Source of the DNA: Verrucomicrobiaceae bacterium
GTDB lineage: Bacteria > Verrucomicrobiota > Verrucomicrobiia > Verrucomicrobiales > Verrucomicrobiaceae
Direction of reading: 5' to 3'
Assembly (NCBI GenBank): GCA_027486585.1
Contig: JAIXOU010000133.1
Coordinates: forward strand, 1 to 64,000
DNA length: 64,000 nucleotides
Made by a program: the position numbers and the translations under genes. Shown piece after piece: positions 56,764 to 64,000 of this stretch (position 1 is the stretch's first letter; the number at the start of each line of letters is the position of its first letter). Below the pieces are notes generated by a model that saw nothing but the letters and a program-made list of their open reading frames with translations, did no database searches and was not told the origin of the DNA.

Positions 56764-59421
56764 TTAGCGTTCTGGCAGATCGCCTTTCGTTAATCCATCA
56801 CGGATAAGCTCTAGGCCATTGAGAACCGTTTCGCCTTCACGGGCAGTGAGTTTCACGGTGAGTATGCCGTCGGCAATTTGGATGTTGGGCAAAGTGCGGG
56901 TCGTGGCGATAAATTTGGCCGGCAAAGCGAGCTTGGCGAGTGCGGGTCTGTCCTGAATGGCAATGTCAAAGACGTGCTTGGCATCGTCGGGCGAGGCAAA
57001 GGTGAGGCGGACGGTGTAGGTGCCGGGTTTGAGGCCGGAGATCGTGGCAGAACGCAGAGCTTTGGCACCACTGGCGGCCACCCAGGGCCAGCCATGTCCG
57101 CCGTTCATCCAGATAGAGTGATGGTAGTAAAACTCGGGCTTCTCAGGCTCGGTTCTCACTTGAATTTCAGGCGAGGGGCCGCCGACATTCGGATAATCAA
57201 GCCAAAGGGTGCCATCGCGCGTTTTACGGTCGCCGGGAGCACCAAAATTAATGCCGAGACGCTCGATCTTGCCATTGAGGGCTGCAACAGGCACGGCACC
57301 CCAAGTGGCCCATTGCTCAAAAGGCTCCGGCATGGAGTAAAGCGCCAGAGCCATGGGCAGCGGGTAGCTGCAGGTGCAGCCTTCATAGAAATACGGAACA
57401 TTTAAAATACCCCCGGCGGGCACAATGCTGTTCGTGCAACCGCTGCGCGGACCGCTGATGTGAATGGTGCCACTCTCGACCCGCTTGTCGTAAAACGCGG
57501 CAGTGCCACTTCGAAAAGTGAAGATGTTGCCGTAATCGAAACCACCGTCACAACCATAGCTTTTTGGGAAGACACGCGGCTCCTGCTCGCCAGTGAGCGG
57601 ATTGGTGCGTAGGCCTGATTTGGGCTGATCGGGCGACCAATCGTTCTTCTGCGTCGACGGGCGATACTGCGCGGGCTGAATACTCTGCATATCGACGCTG
57701 CCAAACTTGGCGCGAAGCTCAGGAACTTCGTATTCATCCAGCACGCGACCGGTGTAGATGTCGCTAAACACAGGGGCGAGCAGCTTGTAATCGACTTTGC
57801 CTTTGCGGTTCGTGGCATCAAGCCAATCCTTATCCGCCGTGATCATGACGCCATCGACGACCTTTGGCTGTGGAGCGCGCTTGAAGTTGCTGAGCGCATC
57901 ATCAAACCACAACACACCAAGAGGTGCCTGCACGAGTGGGTCTTCACTGGGTTTCCAGTCGGCGAGGTAGTTAGTAGAGTCAGTGAGCGGGCCGCGCGTA
58001 TTCAGGAGTTTTCCTTCGAGGCTGACCAGCTTGCCGCCAAGAGGCCGCAGAGTGTCACCGATAGTTTTGGAGCCGATGATCAAATTCGCGAAGTAACGTG
58101 GTAGCTCAGACTTTGTCGGTAAAACGGCCACGCGTTCCCCATAGAAGGCTGTTTTGGCGAGGCGGGCTTTCAAGGCGATGTCGTCGCTCAGCACGATGAG
58201 ATGAAACTGGCTCAGAGTGAGCAACGACTCCATAAAGCCAGCTTTGCCTGCATCGGTAATAATGGCATAGCCGCGATCTGTGCCCGCCGCTTTGATGATG
58301 GTTTTTGCGAGTTCCTCCTCGGCCTTGTCGATCACGATCTCGCGCTTCCAGTGCTTGGCTTCGCCTTTGGCTGTGCCAAGGGCTTTCAAGATGCCATCGA
58401 CGGTGACGACGAAAACTTTGTCATCGGCAAAGACGACGCTGTGGGCGTTGGGGAAGGCGTCGAAAGACACGGCTTGATCAGCGGCGAGGAGCGAGCGCTG
58501 GATGCCCGTCTGGCCTTCGGCGCGAGGTTTATCCTCATGACGCTTCACGTTGACGGCGTCGTCAAAGAGCAGGCCGCGACGTTTGAGTTTGGCCGCTTGT
58601 TTTTCATCGGGTGTGGAGGCGAACCAGCCGCCCGTGAGTCGGCCTGCGGAGGGCAGCTCGAATTGTATAAGCGCACCGGTTTTCAGATCAAGACGAGCGG
58701 GGTAGGCGTTGCTGCATGGCACCACAAGATCATCTCCGTCGATGAGCAGATAGCCCTGCGGTGCGAGTCCGCCCATGGCTTCCGTTTGATGCGGATGAAT
58801 GCCGTAGAGGTAGGCGCAGCGGTCATTGCACCAGATCTGATTGCCCGTAGCCGCATCCCAGCAGAAGACGAACGTGCCTTCCAGCGGCCAGACACCAGCG
58901 GCGAAATAGACGCGACTGTCTTTGGCGACAGCTCCACCACGAATAGGCCACACCGAAATGAGGCGCTGATTGCCGAGCAGCATGCGACTGGATGGCACGG
59001 CGCGCTTTGACCAAACCTCCGAGCCATCAGCGAGCTTCACGCAGCGCATCACGCCGTCGTCGGAACCGAAGAGGACAAGATCACCGACGATGACAGGAGC
59101 GAAGCGAACGGGGCCGTTTGCCCGTGCTCGCCAGAGTTCCACACCTGTGTCGGTATCGAAGGCGATGAGACAATCTTCACGCGAACTGCCGACGACGAGC
59201 CTCTTCCCAGCCACGACAGGCTCGTAACTGCGATCAAACTGAAGACGCGTTTCTTTGAAAGCGGGGCGCAATGGCGGTAGCTCGTGCGACCAGATGAGAT
59301 CGAGCTTATCCGGCATCGCTTGGGTCGTCGAAGCGGTGCGGCCTGCATCGTGACGCCACATGGGCCAATCCGCAGCTTGGAGAAAAGCGGTGTAGAAAAA
59401 GAAAGTGAAAAATCGCAACAT
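56764..59421 (-). CDS. exported PQQ-type beta-propeller protein with C-terminal beta domain
   Basis: An 885-residue protein. Signal peptide (FFTFFFYTAFLQAADW), then PQQ-like/BamB-type propeller repeats: WPMWRHDAGRT, LIAFDTDTGVELWRARANGPVRFAPVIVGD, CVKLADGSEVWSKR, VFCWDAATGNQIWCN. A central insertion (TIIKAAGTDRGYAIITD and following) may be an inserted Rossmann-like domain. The C-terminal 150 residues (INFGAPGDRKTRDGTLWLDYP, then LKPGTYTVRLTFASPDDAKHVFDIAIQ) resemble malectin-type domains. It is either a quinoprotein-like dehydrogenase or a carbohydrate-sensing scaffold; catalytic Asp cannot be assigned. Divergent start 20 bases from the next gene. Confidence 0.88.
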   Translation of the reverse strand: MLRFFTFFFYTAFLQAADWPMWRHDAGRTASTTQAMPDKLDLIWSHELPPLRPAFKETRLQFDRSYEPVVAGKRLVVGSSREDCLIAFDTDTGVELWRARANGPVRFAPVIVGDLVLFGSDDGVMRCVKLADGSEVWSKRAVPSSRMLLGNQRLISVWPIRGGAVAKDSRVYFAAGVWPLEGTFVFCWDAATGNQIWCNDRCAYLYGIHPHQTEAMGGLAPQGYLLIDGDDLVVPCSNAYPARLDLKTGALIQFELPSAGRLTGGWFASTPDEKQAAKLKRRGLLFDDAVNVKRHEDKPRAEGQTGIQRSLLAADQAVSFDAFPNAHSVVFADDKVFVVTVDGILKALGTAKGEAKHWKREIVIDKAEEELAKTIIKAAGTDRGYAIITDAGKAGFMESLLTLSQFHLIVLSDDIALKARLAKTAFYGERVAVLPTKSELPRYFANLIIGSKTIGDTLRPLGGKLVSLEGKLLNTRGPLTDSTNYLADWKPSEDPLVQAPLGVLWFDDALSNFKRAPQPKVVDGVMITADKDWLDATNRKGKVDYKLLAPVFSDIYTGRVLDEYEVPELRAKFGSVDMQSIQPAQYRPSTQKNDWSPDQPKSGLRTNPLTGEQEPRVFPKSYGCDGGFDYGNIFTFRSGTAAFYDKRVESGTIHISGPRSGCTNSIVPAGGILNVPYFYEGCTCSYPLPMALALYSMPEPFEQWATWGAVPVAALNGKIERLGINFGAPGDRKTRDGTLWLDYPNVGGPSPEIQVRTEPEKPEFYYHHSIWMNGGHGWPWVAASGAKALRSATISGLKPGTYTVRLTFASPDDAKHVFDIAIQDRPALAKLALPAKFIATTRTLPNIQIADGILTVKLTAREGETVLNGLELIRDGLTKGDLPER

Positions 59422-59440
59422 GAGCGGCTTACATAACGGG

Positions 59441-60403
59441 ATGATTTCACCAAAGCTTCGCGCAACCCTGATCCTGCTCTCGTTTTTTGCGAGTGAGTCT
59501 GTCTGGGCCTGTCAGGTGCCGGTGTTTCGCTATGCACTGGAACGCTGGCAGCCTGGCCTTTATCAAGTGAGCACAGCAGAAGACATGAAGGCCGATCCAC
59601 CTGCCAACCTAGAGCTAAAAAAGGCAGCGGACAGCTCTCAGATGGAGCTTTTTTATCCATCGACCCTCCGACAAGCCACGGATAAACCTATTTGGTCTGC
59701 TCCCATGAGCGAAGCAAACATGCGTCTTCTGGTCGATTCACCCATACGGCAAGAGCTGCGCAAAAGGCTACTCGCAGGACAATCCGCCGTTTGGTTACTG
59801 ATCGAGTCTGGAGATGCGGCAAAGGATGACGCAGCGGCGAAAGTTATCGAAGAAGGACTCCAATCCGCCAAGCAGAAGCTGAAACTGCCAGATGGCGTCC
59901 TCACTCAAGAGGCCGCGAAAGACCCGAAGAAGCGCCATGAAAACGTCGATGTTCTACGATCCAGCCTTCCATTGAAGATTGAATTTTCCACCTTACGACT
60001 TAGCCGACAAAAGGCCGAAGAAGTGGCTTTAATCGCTATGTTGATGCACATTGAGCCGGATCTAGGCGACTTTGTACTCGAGCCGATGGTTTTCCCGATT
60101 TTTGGCCGTGGCCGTGCTTTAGAGCCAATCATTGGCAAGGGCATTCATGCAGACAACATCCTCGAAGCCTGCACCTATCTATGCAGTGCCTGCTCATGCG
60201 AAATCAAAGAGCAGAATCCAGGCATTGATCTCCTCATGGCTGCTGACTGGAGCCCTGTCGGCACTGACGAAGAAATGCCTGTTACCGTGAAGATTGCACC
60301 GAAACTCAATGCAACAAACTGGACGTCTGGTTATTGGATCGGCCTAAGTACTGCGCTTTTAGGGGCAGCGCTGTGGCTAATAAGAGGCTGCATTCGTTCG
60401 TGA
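59441..60403 (+). CDS. exported Cys-containing protein with C-terminal membrane helix, unknown
   Basis: About 320 residues. The signal peptide (ATLILLSFFASESVWA) is followed directly by CQVPVFRYALERWQPGLY. The body is helical with no family I recognise. Near residue 240 a cysteine cluster (EACTYLCSACSCEIKEQNPG) could bind a metal or cofactor. The C-terminus has a single membrane helix (WIGLSTALLGAALWLIRGCI). The start ATG 59441 is chosen since earlier in-frame ATGs (59405, 59420) would overlap the divergent PQQ gene. Position next to the PQQ propeller gene suggests a shared promoter region. Confidence 0.7.
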   Translation: MISPKLRATLILLSFFASESVWACQVPVFRYALERWQPGLYQVSTAEDMKADPPANLELKKAADSSQMELFYPSTLRQATDKPIWSAPMSEANMRLLVDSPIRQELRKRLLAGQSAVWLLIESGDAAKDDAAAKVIEEGLQSAKQKLKLPDGVLTQEAAKDPKKRHENVDVLRSSLPLKIEFSTLRLSRQKAEEVALIAMLMHIEPDLGDFVLEPMVFPIFGRGRALEPIIGKGIHADNILEACTYLCSACSCEIKEQNPGIDLLMAADWSPVGTDEEMPVTVKIAPKLNATNWTSGYWIGLSTALLGAALWLIRGCIRS

Positions 60404-60449
60404 AATTTTTCGTGCTTATCCATGACTCGCTCGCCATGATGAAAGGCTC

Positions 60450-61499
60450 ATGCGTCTAGCCATCCTGCATTACACTCATAGCCCCGTCATCGGCGGGGTT
60501 GAGCGGGTGATCCGTGATCAAGCCGAAGCTTTAATGCAACTAGGTCATCAAGTGGACTTACTGGATCATGCACTCTGGAAAAAGGCCGACACATCCCATT
60601 TTGATGCCATTATCGTCCACAATGTCTTCACCATGCCTTTCAATTTGGAGTGGACCCGTGAACTCACAGCTCTAGCAGCGGCGAAACCGGAACTGCGTTG
60701 GATCAATTGGGTTCATGATGTGGCCGCCGTGAATCCTCACTACGCTCACATCCAATGGCAGGAAGCGGTGCCAAGCGCGCTACCTGTCGCCGTTTCCGAA
60801 GTCCGCCGACAAGACTATTCTCAGGCCACGGGATTACCTCTAGAGAGCATCCACGTCATTCCGAATGGGCTGGATTTCGCTGCTGTTCTTGGTCTCACAC
60901 CTCGGATCGCTGAGCTGCGACTTTGGGAACATGACCTTGTTTTAGCCCATCCGACCCGTTTGATTCGAAGAAAAAATCTGGAACTCGGTATCCGTACCAC
61001 AGCCAAACTCAAACAATCTGGATGTGATGTCGTCTATGCGATCACAGGAGCTCCTGACCCCCACCAAACAGATGGCAAAAGGTATCTCGAAGAGCTCAAA
61101 GCATTGGCCTACGAACTCGGCGTCACCGAGCAACTCCTTTGGCTGGGAGAGTCTGCCCCACTCTCGGATGAAGACGTACGCAGTTTGTATGTCGTGGCTG
61201 ACGCCTTGTTCTTTCCCAGCACAGGTGAGGGCTTTGGCCTACCGTTGATCGAGTCGCTTGCGCATCGGTTACCTATTTTCTGCTCGGATCTTGCCGTACA
61301 CCGAGAGGTGCTTGGCAAAGCTGGGCGTTATTTTGGAGTGGATGAAAAGCCGGACGTAATCTCGGCACAGATCATGCATTGGTTGCAAACCGACACCGTG
61401 GTCCACCACCGACGCCACCTCTGGCGGGAGCACGACATGGTCAAAATTTGTCAGGAACACCTTGAGCCCCTGCTGCTTACAGCTACCGCTACCCTTTAA
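60450..61499 (+). CDS. family 4 glycosyltransferase (GT-B)
   Basis: A 349-residue GT4 enzyme. N-terminal Rossmann half with HYTHSPVIGGVERVIRDQAEALMQLGHQV. The donor-binding half contains PTRLIRRKNLELGIRT and the E(x7)E motif STGEGFGLPLIES. It transfers a sugar from a nucleotide donor; acceptor unknown. The glgB ATG follows after one base (61501), so the two are co-transcribed. A link to glycogen or exopolysaccharide metabolism is inferred from that position. Confidence 0.92.
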   Translation: MRLAILHYTHSPVIGGVERVIRDQAEALMQLGHQVDLLDHALWKKADTSHFDAIIVHNVFTMPFNLEWTRELTALAAAKPELRWINWVHDVAAVNPHYAHIQWQEAVPSALPVAVSEVRRQDYSQATGLPLESIHVIPNGLDFAAVLGLTPRIAELRLWEHDLVLAHPTRLIRRKNLELGIRTTAKLKQSGCDVVYAITGAPDPHQTDGKRYLEELKALAYELGVTEQLLWLGESAPLSDEDVRSLYVVADALFFPSTGEGFGLPLIESLAHRLPIFCSDLAVHREVLGKAGRYFGVDEKPDVISAQIMHWLQTDTVVHHRRHLWREHDMVKICQEHLEPLLLTATATL

Positions 61500-61500
61500 C

Positions 61501-63696
61501 ATGACCGACCCAACCAGTACCTCAGCCGAGATTCTCGCCATCCTTGAGGCCCGCCACAGCAATCCCTTTGGGTTTCTGGGGAAACAGATGACAGAGGCTG
61601 GAATCATCGTCCGCACCTTTCAGCCAAAGGCACACGCAGTCACGATTCTCGCCCGAGATAGCTCCGGAAACTGGCCGATGCAGCGCGTGCATCACCATGG
61701 CTTTTTTGAGTGCCTGCTTCCGACAGACGTTTCCTTTGCCTCACTCACCTACGACATCGAGCTTTCCACCTTTGAAGGGGAGAAGACTCGCATCAGCGAT
61801 CCCTATTCCTTTGGCCCCGTTCTAGGGGATCAAGACATCTATTTTTTCCGTGAGGGCACGCATCAACGACTCTGGGACTGCCTGGGCGCGCGTCTCTGTT
61901 CCAAGGAAGGCATCAGCGGGGCCAGCTTTGCCGTTTGGGCACCGAATGCACAGCGTGTCTCGGTCGTGGGTGATTTTAATGATTGGGATGGCCGCAGGCA
62001 CCCGATGCGCCTGCGGATCGAAGGCGGACTCTGGGAAATCTTCCTGCCTGGCATCACGGAGCTGACCCATTATAAATTTGAAGTACTCGCGGCTGACGGT
62101 GGCCTGCAACTCAAGAGTGATCCCATGGCCTTCTTTGGCCAACACGGCACGCAGACCGCCAGCCTCGTCTTTGATCTGAAACGCTACAGTTGGGGAGATC
62201 AGGAGTGGATGCAAAAACGCGCCACGACCAATCTCTACCATACACCGATGAGTGTTTATGAGGTGCATCTTGGCTCCTGGAAACGCATCCCCGAGCAGGG
62301 CAACCGCAGCAAGTCCTATCGCGAACTGGCGGACGATCTGATTCCTTATGTGAAGAGCATGAACTTCACTCACATTGAGCTGATGCCCGTTGCTGAGCAT
62401 CCCTTTGATGGTTCTTGGGGCTATCAGGTTACGGGTTACTTTGCCCCTACCAGCCGATTTGGCAATCCAGACGAGTTCCGCGAGTTTGTGGATCGCTGTC
62501 ATCAGGCAGGCATTGGCGTGCTGCTCGATTGGGTGCCGGGCCACTTCCCGAAAGATGCTTTTGGTTTGGCTAAGTTCGACGGCACTGCGCTCTATGAGCA
62601 CGCGGACCCTCGTCAGGGCGAGCACCAAGACTGGGGCACGCTGATCTTTAATTATGGCCGCCCTGAGGTAAAAAACTTCCTCATCGCCAATGCGCTCTTC
62701 TGGCTGGATCAATACCACATCGACGGCCTGCGAGTGGACGCCGTAGCGTCCATGCTCTACCTCGACTACTCCCGCAAGCCCTGGGCCTGGGTGCCTAACA
62801 AATACGGTGGTCGGGAGAACCTCGAAGCCATCGACCTCATGCGGGATCTCAACCGCATTTGCTATGAAAAGCACCCCGGCACCACCATCATTGCCGAGGA
62901 AAGCACGGCCTGGCCTGGCGTCTCCAAACCGACCGACATGGGCGGACTCGGCTTTGGCTTCAAATGGAACATGGGCTGGATGAATGACAGCCTCACTTAC
63001 ATCGAAGAGGATCCCATTCACCGGAAGTATCATCATGGAGATGCCACCTTCTCCATGCTCTATGCCTATGATGAAAATTTCGTCCTTGTACTCAGTCATG
63101 ACGAGGTCGTGCACGGCAAAGGCAGCATGATCCAGAAGATGCCCGGCGACCGCTGGCAGAAGTTTGCCAATCTGCGCATGTTTTATGCGTGGATGTGGGC
63201 ACACCCAGGCAAGAAGCTGCTCTTCATGGGCTGTGAATTTGCCCAGTGGCAGGAGTGGAGTCATGAGCGCAGCCTCGACTGGCATCTGTTCATGGGAGAG
63301 GAGCACGCAGCCATGCAAAAGCTCATCCGAGACCTCAACTGGCTCTACCAAACACGTCCCGCCATGCATGCTCTGGATCATGAATCCAGCGGCTTCCGCT
63401 GGCTGGATGCATCTGATGGCGAGAACAGCATCTTTGCCTTCATGCGCATGGCACCGGATGGAGATAAGGTGTACTGCATCATCAATGCCACCCCGGTGCC
63501 GCGCAAGGGCTACCGCGTCGGCGTGGCAGAGCCTGGCAGCTACCGCGAGCTGATCAATACCGACGCTCCAGGTTACGCGGGCAGCGGCATGATCAATCCT
63601 CTGCCAATGCCTGCCGGTCAGATCGAGTGGCAGGGACATCCGTGGAGCATCCTGATCGAGCTGCCACCGCTCGGTGCCGTTTGGCTCGGCAGATAG
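61501..63696 (+). CDS. glgB: 1,4-alpha-glucan branching enzyme
   Basis: A 731-residue GlgB that makes alpha-1,6 branches in glycogen. An N-terminal module and the CBM48 domain (SFAVWAPNAQRVSVVGDFNDWDGRRHPMRLR) precede the GH13 barrel. Catalytic residues are Asp413 in LRVDAV, Glu466 in IIAEEST and Asp534 in LSHDEV. Their spacing (53 and 121) equals that of the E. coli enzyme. The C-terminal beta domain is complete, ending in LPPLGAVWLGR. The start ATG 61501 lies one base after the glycosyltransferase stop. recG follows six bases downstream. No other glg gene is in the window. Confidence 0.97.
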   Translation: MTDPTSTSAEILAILEARHSNPFGFLGKQMTEAGIIVRTFQPKAHAVTILARDSSGNWPMQRVHHHGFFECLLPTDVSFASLTYDIELSTFEGEKTRISDPYSFGPVLGDQDIYFFREGTHQRLWDCLGARLCSKEGISGASFAVWAPNAQRVSVVGDFNDWDGRRHPMRLRIEGGLWEIFLPGITELTHYKFEVLAADGGLQLKSDPMAFFGQHGTQTASLVFDLKRYSWGDQEWMQKRATTNLYHTPMSVYEVHLGSWKRIPEQGNRSKSYRELADDLIPYVKSMNFTHIELMPVAEHPFDGSWGYQVTGYFAPTSRFGNPDEFREFVDRCHQAGIGVLLDWVPGHFPKDAFGLAKFDGTALYEHADPRQGEHQDWGTLIFNYGRPEVKNFLIANALFWLDQYHIDGLRVDAVASMLYLDYSRKPWAWVPNKYGGRENLEAIDLMRDLNRICYEKHPGTTIIAEESTAWPGVSKPTDMGGLGFGFKWNMGWMNDSLTYIEEDPIHRKYHHGDATFSMLYAYDENFVLVLSHDEVVHGKGSMIQKMPGDRWQKFANLRMFYAWMWAHPGKKLLFMGCEFAQWQEWSHERSLDWHLFMGEEHAAMQKLIRDLNWLYQTRPAMHALDHESSGFRWLDASDGENSIFAFMRMAPDGDKVYCIINATPVPRKGYRVGVAEPGSYRELINTDAPGYAGSGMINPLPMPAGQIEWQGHPWSILIELPPLGAVWLGR

Positions 63697-63702
63697 GCCA
63701 CT

Positions 63703-64000
63703 ATGTCATTGGCCCTCGAATCTCCACTTAACACTGTGCCGGAGCTCACCTCCCGCATGGTCAAGACGCTGGAGAAAGAAGGCCTCACCAAAGTGGCCGA
63801 TGTCATCTCCTGGTTACCCTTTCGACATGAGGATCGCACTCGGGATGAGAACGCCTCCTTTCAGGTCAGTGACATTCCCGTCTGTCATCGCGTACTGGTG
63901 ACCAAGACCGGTAACAAATTTTTCGGTCGCCGAGGTTCAGGCATGTTTGAGGCCAGCGTCGAACCTTCAGGCGGAGCCGGCATGGGCCAGCTGCTCACCC
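63703..64000 (+). CDS. recG: ATP-dependent DNA helicase RecG, N-terminal fragment
   Basis: Ninety-nine codons of a gene that continues past the window edge. The N-terminus is RecG-like: VPELTSRMVKTLEKEGLTKVADVISWLPFRHEDRT, with the wedge-domain start after it. The helicase motifs are outside the window. RecG unwinds branched DNA during repair and replication restart. It is six bases after glgB, an unusual neighbour, and probably shares its transcript. Confidence 0.85.
   Translation, partial: MSLALESPLNTVPELTSRMVKTLEKEGLTKVADVISWLPFRHEDRTRDENASFQVSDIPVCHRVLVTKTGNKFFGRRGSGMFEASVEPSGGAGMGQLLT

Noticed and set aside
61822-63639. 605-codon open frame antisense to glgB
   Set aside because: It lies entirely inside a clear GlgB gene with intact catalytic residues. 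Long antisense frames are common in GC-rich coding sequence and this one shows no family features.

Overview
The window (64 kb, moderately high GC) looks like chromosome from a member of the Verrucomicrobiota, probably Verrucomicrobiaceae (Prosthecobacter-like). This is inferred from gene content, not from a marker gene. It holds three DUF1501 proteins, two DUF1549/DUF1553 proteins and one DUF1592-type protein with CxxCH haem motifs. It also has a six-copy PA14 protein ending in DUF1800, a PEP-CTERM protein with autotransporter-type strand repeats, RNase HIII, many secreted esterases and phosphoesterases, and an incomplete type II secretion operon. I see no rRNA, tRNA, CRISPR array, insertion sequence or replication origin.

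Layout. 0-2.8 kb: small membrane proteins, a 50-residue DUF2256 protein, an SRPBCC protein and a D-threonine-aldolase-type PLP enzyme. 2.8-6.0 kb: secreted metallophosphoesterase, MORN-type protein, sialate O-acetylesterase. 6.1-13.0 kb: a compact gspE-F-G-H-I-J-K operon led by an unknown exported protein. 13.0-16.9 kb: L,D-transpeptidase, ComEA-like and DUF1080-like exported proteins, a glycine-zipper lipoprotein and an RlmM-like methyltransferase. 16.9-22.1 kb: a DUF1549 / PEP-CTERM / DUF1501 cassette. 22.2-23.3 kb: acyl-CoA thioesterase and flavin reductase. 23.4-26.5 kb: an accessory stretch with a frameshifted gene, an internally deleted nucleotidyltransferase, a DKNYY-repeat lipoprotein, and an AT-rich pair made of a frameshifted gene coupled to a lipoprotein.

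26.5-29.2 kb: a haem-motif DUF1592 protein. 29.3-34.6 kb: a minus-strand housekeeping run of lnt, rnhC, an HU/IHF-type gene, panB, an esterase and a J-domain protein. 34.8-37.2 kb: an ABC permease with a doubtful 5' end and an exported DJ-1/PfpI protein. 37.2-40.7 kb: a second DUF1549/DUF1501 cassette. 41-48.9 kb: the 2161-residue PA14/DUF1800 protein and its DUF1501 partner. 48.9-50.1 kb: a DUF433 / PIN-like toxin-antitoxin pair translationally coupled to a membrane-anchored protein. 50.1-53.5 kb: a flavodoxin-less sulfite-reductase-type flavoprotein and a TonB-dependent receptor separated by a 17-bp hairpin. 54.2-55.8 kb: a nucleotidyltransferase plus winged-helix pair behind a nested palindrome. 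55.9-64 kb: SirB1-like protein, PQQ-propeller protein, an unknown exported protein, then glycosyltransferase, glgB and the start of recG.

The best candidates for undescribed biology are the nucleotidyltransferase/winged-helix pair with its operator-like palindrome (54158-55831), the three-gene overlap that adds a membrane protein to a DUF433/PIN-like module (48915-50070), and the decayed accessory region at 23449-26312. Several overlapping starts and stops (ATGA) imply translational coupling. Shine-Dalgarno sequences are mostly weak.
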